From contig CACJUZ010000003.1 of the NCBI GenBank assembly GCA_902596745.1, positions 1 through 64,000 on the forward strand: 64,000 nt of DNA, read 5' to 3'. Under the pieces are notes generated by a model. It worked only from the letters and a program-made list of their open reading frames with translations. It had not been told where the DNA came from and did no database searches. A program made the position numbers and the translations under genes. This document shows positions 59,004 to 64,000 of the stretch, piece after piece. Each line of letters starts with the position of its first letter. The first letter of the stretch is position 1. Source of the stretch: an uncultured Pelagibacteraceae bacterium. GTDB taxonomy: Bacteria; Pseudomonadota; Alphaproteobacteria; Pelagibacterales; Pelagibacteraceae.

Positions 59004-60020
59004 ATGAATATTGAAGATATAGCAAAAAAAATGTGTGCAAATGGTAAAGGAATACTTGCAGCAGATGAGAGTACCGGCACAATAGAAAAAAGATTTAAAA
59101 GTATAAATGTTGAAAATTTAGAAATAAATAGATTAACTTTTAGACAGACTTTATTTAACTCTAGCGCTATGAAAGATTACATAGGTGGAGTAATTCTTTT
59201 TGACGAAACAATAAAACAGAAAACTACTTTAGGACCAACAATTCCTGAATTAATCCAAAAACAAGGTGCGATTCCAGGAATAAAAGTTGATAAGGGAGTT
59301 AAACCTCTTGCAGGATCAAACGAAGAGACTGTTACTGAAGGGCTTGATGGTTTAAGAGAGAGATTAAAAGAATATTATGCTCTTGGAGCGAGATTTACAA
59401 AGTGGAGGGCTGTATACAAAATTAGCGATAAGTATCCATCTTCACAATCAATAAAATCTAATGCGCATGCTTTAGCAAGATATGCTGCGCTGGTACAAGA
59501 AGCTCAAATGGTTCCCATAGTAGAACCGGAAGTATTAATGGACGGATCACATGATATTGAAAAATGTTATCAAGTAACAACAAATGTTTTGAACGAATGT
59601 TACAATGAGCTTAATATTCATAAAGTTAATTTAAAAGGGACTGTTTTAAAACCTAATATGATTATTCCTGGATCTAAATGTAAGAATGAGTGTAGCTCAG
59701 AAGAAATAGCAAAAAGAACTTTAGATTGTCTGAAAAAAAACGTTCCAAGTGAAGTTCCTGGCATCGCCTTTTTATCTGGAGGCCAATCAGAAATTGAAGC
59801 AAGTAAAAATTTAAATGAAATAAATAAAATCAATGATACTAATTTTTTAATCACCTTTTCTTACGGAAGAGGTTTGCAAGCAAGTGCTTTGAAGGAATTT
59901 GGTAAAAACCAAAAAAATATTGAAAATATCCAGAAAGCTTTCAATCATAGGGCTAGGATGAATGGCCTATCCTCAAAAGGTAAATGGTCTGAAAATTTAG
60001 AAAAAGAGACAGCGGCTTAA
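59004..60020 (+). CDS. fba: Fructose-bisphosphate aldolase, class I
   Basis: 338 aa. The class I pattern KGILAADESTGTIEKRF at 15-31, FTKWRAVYKI (K133) and the Schiff-base Lys K216 in VLKPNMIIPG, with IAFLSGGQSE. No metal-ligand motif of class II enzymes. It works with pgk in the lower EMP/gluconeogenic direction. Class I enzymes of this eukaryote-like type are common in alphaproteobacteria. Confidence 0.96.
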   Translation: MNIEDIAKKMCANGKGILAADESTGTIEKRFKSINVENLEINRLTFRQTLFNSSAMKDYIGGVILFDETIKQKTTLGPTIPELIQKQGAIPGIKVDKGVKPLAGSNEETVTEGLDGLRERLKEYYALGARFTKWRAVYKISDKYPSSQSIKSNAHALARYAALVQEAQMVPIVEPEVLMDGSHDIEKCYQVTTNVLNECYNELNIHKVNLKGTVLKPNMIIPGSKCKNECSSEEIAKRTLDCLKKNVPSEVPGIAFLSGGQSEIEASKNLNEINKINDTNFLITFSYGRGLQASALKEFGKNQKNIENIQKAFNHRARMNGLSSKGKWSENLEKETAA

Positions 60021-60025
60021 TCACT

Positions 60026-60628
60026 TTGAAAAAATATATATACTTAATTTCTCCTAAAGAAATTAATAAAGATTTCTACAATAATCTAGATAAAGTTTTG
60101 TCATATGGAAATGTGAAATATTTTCAATTAAGGTTGAAAAAGAAAAGAAAAGAAAATCTTTTCAAGATTTCAAAAGAAATAAAAAAAATTACTCGTAAAC
60201 ACAAAGTAAAATTTATAATCAATGATTACTACAATTTAGTATCTAAAATAAAGGCTGATGGCTGTCATATGGGTCAGTTGGATGGTCCAATTAATATTGC
60301 TAGGAAAAAACTTAAAAATAAAATTTTAGGAGTTACTTGCCATAACTCAATTCTAATGGCAAAAAAAGCAGTAAAAAATAAAGTAAATTATTTAGCCTTA
60401 GGATCCTTTTTTAAATCAAGACTCAAACCGGGTGCTAAAAAAGCAGATTTAAAAGTTTTGAAACAAGTAAAAAAAAATATCAAATTACCAATTGTTGTAA
60501 TTGGTGGAATAAATAATTCAAACTACAAAAAATTAATAAAAATTGGTGCAAATTATATTGCAATATCAAGTTTTATTTGGGATAACCCGAAACTAAAACC
60601 TGAAATTGCAATTAGAAAGTTTAAATGA
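60026..60628 (+). CDS. thiE: Thiamine phosphate synthase family (ThiE)
   Basis: 200 aa TIM-barrel. FQLRLKKKRKENL, FIINDYYNLVSKIKADGCHMGQLD, LGVTCHNS, YLALGSFFKS and VIGGINNSN follow the ThiE order. It joins HMP-PP and thiazole phosphate. The start is TTG at 60026 (no ATG nearby); the product is slightly short but complete. Its stop overlaps the efp start by four bases (ATGA). A TenI-like regulator is the main alternative. Confidence 0.85.
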   Translation: MKKYIYLISPKEINKDFYNNLDKVLSYGNVKYFQLRLKKKRKENLFKISKEIKKITRKHKVKFIINDYYNLVSKIKADGCHMGQLDGPINIARKKLKNKILGVTCHNSILMAKKAVKNKVNYLALGSFFKSRLKPGAKKADLKVLKQVKKNIKLPIVVIGGINNSNYKKLIKIGANYIAISSFIWDNPKLKPEIAIRKFK

Positions 60629-61188
60629 AAATTACTGCAAACGAGATTAAGCCTGGAATGATAATAGAACATAAAGATGATTTGTGGAATGTTTTAAAGA
60701 CTCAGCATGTTAAACCTGGGAAAGGTGGAGCTTTTAATCAAGTAGAATTAAAAAGCGTGATCAAAGGGACAAAATTAAATGAAAGATTTAGATCAAGTGA
60801 AAATGTTGAAAAAGCAGAGGTTGATGAAAAAAAATTTAATTTTTTATATTCTGACGATAAAAATTCGTATTTTATGGATAATGTTTCATTCGAGCAAATA
60901 ATTATGTCTAATGATTTGATAGGTGATAAGGTAAAATTGCTTAAAGAAAACTTAGAGGTCACAATATCGTTATTGGACGAAAAACCATTATCAATTGAAC
61001 TTCCTAAAAATATTAGTTGTGTAGTAGAGTCAACCGACGCGGTAGTGAGGGGTCAAACTGCGGCTTCATCATATAAACCAGCTAAACTTGATAATGGTTT
61101 AACAATTACAGTTCCCCCATTTATTGAAAGTGGTGATAAAATTATTATCGATTCAAGAAATTTAGAATATATCAAAAAAAATAGTTAG
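60625..61188 (+). CDS. efp: Translation elongation factor P
   Basis: 187 aa, three OB-like domains. The modified-Lys loop is VKPGKGGAF with K33; the C-terminus SGDKIIIDSRNLEY is typical. It relieves ribosome stalling at polyproline. The modification enzymes (EpmA/EpmB) are not in the window. Confidence 0.97.
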   Translation: MKITANEIKPGMIIEHKDDLWNVLKTQHVKPGKGGAFNQVELKSVIKGTKLNERFRSSENVEKAEVDEKKFNFLYSDDKNSYFMDNVSFEQIIMSNDLIGDKVKLLKENLEVTISLLDEKPLSIELPKNISCVVESTDAVVRGQTAASSYKPAKLDNGLTITVPPFIESGDKIIIDSRNLEYIKKNS

Positions 61189-61189
61189 A

Positions 61190-61996
61190 ATGAGAATTAA
61201 CTCACCTAAATTAAATATAATGTACAAAGCTTGTATGAAAGCTTCGAAATCTCTAATTAGAGATTTTGGAGAAGTTGAAAACTTACAAGTATCGTCTAAA
61301 GGCCCGGGAGACTTTGTGTCATCGGCTGATAAAAGAACAGAAAAAATTATAATAGATGAATTGCTTAGAGCTTACCCTGACTATGGAATTCTAAGTGAAG
61401 AAGCTGGTAAAATTAATGAAAAAAATAATACTAATAGGTGGATTATAGATCCTATAGACGGGACAAGTAACTTTTTAAATGGAATCCCTCAATTCGCAAT
61501 TTCTATAGGTTACGAGGAAGAAAATAAAATTAAAATTGGTTTAATCTACGATCCAATTAAGAATGAACTTTTTTTTGCTGAGAATGGTAATGGAGCATTT
61601 TTGAACAACAAAAGAATAAGGGTTTCAAAAAAAAAAAATTTAAAAAACTCTTTGTTAGGAACAGGTGGGCCAAAAAGCAATAGTAAAATTAAAAATGAAA
61701 TATTGGATGAATATTTAGAAATCTCAAAATATATTGACACGCCTATTAGAAAATTCGGAAGTGCATCTCTAGATCTTGCTAATGTAGCTTGTGGGAGACT
61801 TGATGGTTTTTGGCAAAGAGAATTAAGTTATTGGGATATAGCTGCTGGTATTTTAATTGTAAGAGAAGCAGGTGGTTTTGTTGATTTTTTAGATCGAGAT
61901 ATAAATGAGAGTAAAAAAATGAATTTAGTAGCGTCAAATTCACTAATTCATCAAGAATTGATTGATCTTATAAAAAAAATTATTGAGAAAAATTAA
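61190..61996 (+). CDS. suhB: Inositol-1-monophosphatase family protein
   Basis: 268 aa. Metal-binding motifs GILSEEAG, IDPIDGTSNFLNGIPQF and SYWDIAAGILIVREAGG are complete. The family also includes SuhB, which acts in ribosomal RNA antitermination in E. coli; the neighbourhood (efp, rpmE) would suit such a role, but phosphatase activity is the default. It begins one base after the efp stop. Confidence 0.92.
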   Translation: MRINSPKLNIMYKACMKASKSLIRDFGEVENLQVSSKGPGDFVSSADKRTEKIIIDELLRAYPDYGILSEEAGKINEKNNTNRWIIDPIDGTSNFLNGIPQFAISIGYEEENKIKIGLIYDPIKNELFFAENGNGAFLNNKRIRVSKKKNLKNSLLGTGGPKSNSKIKNEILDEYLEISKYIDTPIRKFGSASLDLANVACGRLDGFWQRELSYWDIAAGILIVREAGGFVDFLDRDINESKKMNLVASNSLIHQELIDLIKKIIEKN

Positions 61997-62017
61997 TTTA
62001 TACTATATTAGTCGGGC

Positions 62018-62239
62018 ATGAAAAAAAACATACATCCTAATTATCATAAAATAAAAGTCGTCATGACTGATGGCAGTGAGTTTGAAACTATGTCAACGTG
62101 GGGAAAAGAAAATGATACTCTTAAACTTGATATTGATCCAAAATCTCATTTTGCTTGGACTGGTGGTTCACAAAAAATATTAGATAAAGGAAGAGTAAGT
62201 CGTTACAATAAAAAATTCAGTAATTTAAGAAAAAAATAA
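62018..62239 (+). CDS. rpmE: 50S ribosomal protein L31
   Basis: 73 aa. [20 protein letters not shown] and [14 protein letters not shown] followed by [10 protein letters not shown]. It lacks the CxxC zinc pair of zinc-type L31, as in alphaproteobacterial L31. It is followed two bases later by trcR. Confidence 0.96.
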   Translation: MKKNIHPNYHKIKVVMTDGSEFETMSTWGKENDTLKLDIDPKSHFAWTGGSQKILDKGRVSRYNKKFSNLRKK

Positions 62240-62241
62240 AT

Positions 62242-62832
62242 ATGCAAGAATTTCCTTTTATGCCTAAAGCTACAGCTGTATGGTTAGTAGAAAATACAAA
62301 TCTAACATTTAGACAAATAGCACAGTTCTGTAATTTACACGAATTAGAGGTAAAAGGTATTGCTGACGGCGATGTCGCAAAAGGTATAAAGGCTTACAAT
62401 CCAATTTTAGCGGGTCAACTTTCACGTAATGAAATTGATGAGTGTTCAAGAAATCCTGAGAGAAATTTAAACTTAATAAAAAAAGATAGCAACATTCAAA
62501 TTAAAGAGAGAAAAAAACCGAAATATACGCCTTTGTCAAAAAGACAAGATAGACCTGACGCCATACTATGGATGTGTAAAAACGCTTCTGAATTAACGGA
62601 CGGTCAAATATCTAAGCTTGTAGGTAGTACAAAAGGAACTGTATCTCTCATTAGAAAAAGGAGTTACTGGAACTTCTCAAATCTTAAGCCTAGAGACCCA
62701 GTTATTTTAGCTTTATGTTCCCAAGAAGCTTTTCAAAAAGCTTTAGATAAAGCAAAAAGAAGGGTTGAAAGAGAGAAAAAAAGAATATTGAAAGAGGAAA
62801 AAAAGCTTAAAAAAGAAAATTCAGAACAGTAA
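62242..62832 (+). CDS. DUF1013 / TrcR-type cell-cycle transcriptional regulator
   Basis: 196 aa. MPKATAVWLVENTNLTFRQIAQF, LEVKGIADGDVAKGI and DRPDAILWMCKNASELTDGQISKLVGSTKGTVSLIR (quoted in parts) match DUF1013, an alphaproteobacteria-specific family with two helix-turn-helix-like segments, one member of which (TrcR) acts in cell-cycle transcription. The C-terminus is a charged helix. Right after rpmE, as in many alphaproteobacteria. Confidence 0.9.
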   Translation: MQEFPFMPKATAVWLVENTNLTFRQIAQFCNLHELEVKGIADGDVAKGIKAYNPILAGQLSRNEIDECSRNPERNLNLIKKDSNIQIKERKKPKYTPLSKRQDRPDAILWMCKNASELTDGQISKLVGSTKGTVSLIRKRSYWNFSNLKPRDPVILALCSQEAFQKALDKAKRRVEREKKRILKEEKKLKKENSEQ

Positions 62833-62864
62833 AAAGAAAAAATAATAAATTATAAGAAAATTCA

Positions 62865-62894
62865 TAAGTAATGATGTGGACAATTCGTTACTTA
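62865..62894 (+). promoter_or_regulatory. Leader hairpin upstream of rpsU
   Basis: TAAGTAATGA (62865-62874) and TCGTTACTTA (62885-62894) pair over 10 bp (one G-U) around a 10-nt loop (TGTGGACAAT). It lies 22 bases before the AGGAGG of rpsU. No terminator-type U-run follows, so a regulatory or stability element in the rpsU leader is the likelier reading. Confidence 0.45.
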
Positions 62895-62928
62895 AATGTT
62901 AACTACCAGTCGAAACAGGAGGTATTTT

Positions 62929-63123
62929 ATTAAAATAGAAGTAAAAGATAATAACATTGAGCAAGCAATTCGAGTTTTAAAAAGAAAATTGCAAAAAGAA
63001 GGTTTCTTTAAAGTAATGAAAATGAAAAGTACATACGAAAAACCATCTGAAAAGAAAAAAAGAATTAGAACAGAAAATTTAAAAAGAATTAAAAAGCAAC
63101 AAAAATTAAGAAATAGATATTAA
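62929..63123 (+). CDS. rpsU: 30S ribosomal protein S21 (predicted AUU start)
   Basis: 64 aa if translation starts at ATT 62929. IKIEVKDNNIEQAIRVLKRK aligns residue for residue with the usual S21 N-terminus (MQVLVRDNNVDQAL...), the ATT falling where Met belongs. A perfect AGGAGG (62917-62922) sits 6 bases before it. An in-frame ATG at 62896 would add eleven residues encoded by the leader and the Shine-Dalgarno itself, which I regard as untranslated. The tail has YEKPSEKKKRIR. S21 binds near the anti-Shine-Dalgarno of 16S rRNA. cspA follows 18 bases later. Confidence 0.85.
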   Translation: MKIEVKDNNIEQAIRVLKRKLQKEGFFKVMKMKSTYEKPSEKKKRIRTENLKRIKKQQKLRNRY

Positions 63124-63141
63124 TTATGTCTAAGGAGATTT

Positions 63142-63345
63142 ATGCCTCAAGGAAAAGTAAAGTGGTTCAGTGCGAAAAAAGGATATGGTTTCATAAGAGA
63201 GGAAGAAAAGGATAGGGATATATTTTTACATGTCTCTGCTTTAGAAAGCTCTAAGTTACGTGTTTTGAAAGAAGATCAAATTTTAAAATTTGATATTAAA
63301 GTGGAAAAAGATAAGCTTCAAGCTATTAACCTCAAGAAAATTTAA
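63142..63345 (+). CDS. cspA: Cold-shock domain protein
   Basis: 67 aa, a single cold-shock domain: GKVKWFSAKKGYGFIREEE (RNP1-like KGYGFI) and DIFLHVSAL (RNP2-like). RNA chaperone. A good Shine-Dalgarno (AAGGAG) precedes the ATG. Probably co-transcribed with rpsU. Confidence 0.96.
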   Translation: MPQGKVKWFSAKKGYGFIREEEKDRDIFLHVSALESSKLRVLKEDQILKFDIKVEKDKLQAINLKKI

Positions 63346-63350
63346 TTTAT

Positions 63351-63427
<77 letters not shown>

Positions 63428-63449
63428 AAATTAAAGCGCTTAAAAGAAT

Positions 63450-64000
63450 TTAAAGTTTAAATCTAGATTTTTTACTATCTGTTAAAAAACCTTTTACTGT
63501 GTCAAGAGTCATCGATTTAAAACTCTTCCCAAAAATACTTATTTGATTAATTATTTTTGGGGGCATTGTAATTATGTTGCATTTAATTTGTTTAGCTTGA
63601 GTATAATTATAAGCTTCTCTTGTGCTGGCCCAAAGTATTTCGATGTTTTTATTTTTTTTTGTAAGTAAAATGCTTTTTTTAAAAATTGGTAATGGATCTT
63701 TTCCTTTGTCAGCCATTCTTCCTGCAAAAATTGATATTATTGATCTCGTTTTTTTGTTTAAGTTATTATAAATTTTTTTGACCTGCTCATATGTATAAAC
63801 AGCAGTTATATTTAATTTAATCCCTTTATTACTTAATTCTTTAATAACCGATCCCATAAAAACTCCTTTTGAATTAATAACAGGAATTTTAACATATATG
63901 TTTTTTCCCCAAGAATTTATAACATATGCTTGTTTAAGCATTTCTTTAGGGCTATCAGCGAATACTTCGAACGATATAGGTTTTTTTTTGCAAACTTTTA
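63450..64000 (-). CDS. Transaldolase family protein (5' end cut by window edge)
   Basis: Open frame from the right edge to a stop at 63450; 182 codons plus two bases are visible. An internal Met at 63941 is not the start, because the upstream frame reads KPISFEVFADSPKEM, the conserved beta-strand of the fold. IYVKIPVINSKG holds the catalytic Lys (VKIP), followed by LNITAVYTYEQV, SIFAGRMADKG and ILWASTREAYN. The missing N-terminus should be about 40-50 residues. It is a class of small transaldolase/fructose-6-phosphate aldolase; in SAR11 it could serve the non-oxidative pentose phosphate route with tkt. Confidence 0.88.
   Translation of the reverse strand, partial: KVCKKKPISFEVFADSPKEMLKQAYVINSWGKNIYVKIPVINSKGVFMGSVIKELSNKGIKLNITAVYTYEQVKKIYNNLNKKTRSIISIFAGRMADKGKDPLPIFKKSILLTKKNKNIEILWASTREAYNYTQAKQIKCNIITMPPKIINQISIFGKSFKSMTLDTVKGFLTDSKKSRFKL

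Noticed and set aside
62896..62928. ATG at 62896 as the start of S21
   Set aside because: It would translate the Shine-Dalgarno and add eleven residues not seen in S21 proteins; the ATT at 62929 aligns with the family start.
63428..63449. AAGCGCTT element between tRNA-fMet and the transaldolase gene as a bidirectional terminator
   Set aside because: It is an 8-bp palindrome without a loop and without U-tracts, so a stable hairpin is not expected.

Overview
The window is AT-rich, extremely compact alphaproteobacterial chromosome of the SAR11 type (Candidatus Pelagibacter and relatives). This is inferred from the lysine/asparagine/isoleucine-rich proteins, the few-base or negative spacing between genes, a proteorhodopsin gene followed by ferredoxin and ferredoxin reductase genes, formate oxidation next to formate-tetrahydrofolate ligase, and alphaproteobacterial gene orders (tolQRAB-pal-cpoB-tilS-ftsH-folP-glmM; S49 peptidase-glyQ-glyS-ppdK; zapA-fau beside tkt). 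I count 66 protein genes (two cut by the window edges), one further candidate small ORF and three tRNA genes. I see no insertion sequence, prophage, CRISPR array or rRNA. No stretch above 300 bases lacks a gene; the longest gap is the 228-base divergent region upstream of proteorhodopsin.

Layout. 1-6000 (minus): DUF779 protein and NAD aldehyde dehydrogenase, recA, a TolC-type outer-membrane factor, a glycerate-kinase-like P-loop kinase and a GFA-family zinc protein. 6000-8250: a GT2/GT39 pair of membrane glycosyltransferases. 8324-11549: dksA, then the light/redox group proteorhodopsin-ferredoxin-ferredoxin reductase-GST. 11778-19677: propionyl-CoA synthetase, dihydroorotase, YgfZ, an Asp/Glu racemase-family protein, and the convergent C1 pair fhs/formate dehydrogenase. 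19744-28113: tRNA-Leu, nadA-nadC, and S49 peptidase-glyQ-glyS-ppdK. 28256-34014: polyprenyl synthase, pdxH, aroC, then xseB-ispA-dxs (isoprenoids). 34036-38016: Sua5, an ABC-2 exporter, a possible 2-oxoglutarate oxygenase and a GT17 glycosyltransferase, the most accessory-looking part. 38019-40017: tRNA-Arg, rluD, rpoH. 40019-55747: a long minus-strand block with the Tol-Pal envelope system, tilS, ftsH, folP, glmM, thiD, purA, ruvC, yebC, ymdB, fau and zapA. 55807-63427 (plus): tkt-pgk-fba, thiE, efp, suhB, rpmE, trcR, rpsU, cspA and the initiator tRNA. 63450 to the end: transaldolase family, truncated.

Functionally, most of the window is housekeeping: translation, cofactors (NAD, PLP, thiamine, folate), isoprenoids, central carbon and envelope integrity. 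The ecological signature is light harvesting by a predicted blue-tuned proteorhodopsin plus C1 and short-chain acid use.

The points I find most worth checking are an rpsU gene that appears to start at an AUU codon behind a consensus Shine-Dalgarno and a leader hairpin; an initiator tRNA with an A-U pair where three G-C pairs are usual, only about 420 bases further on; a 39-codon membrane ORF in a gap; the ABC exporter/oxygenase/GT17 group; and the way genes interlock at their stops. I found no convincing wholly new multi-gene system. All promoter and hairpin calls are by eye.
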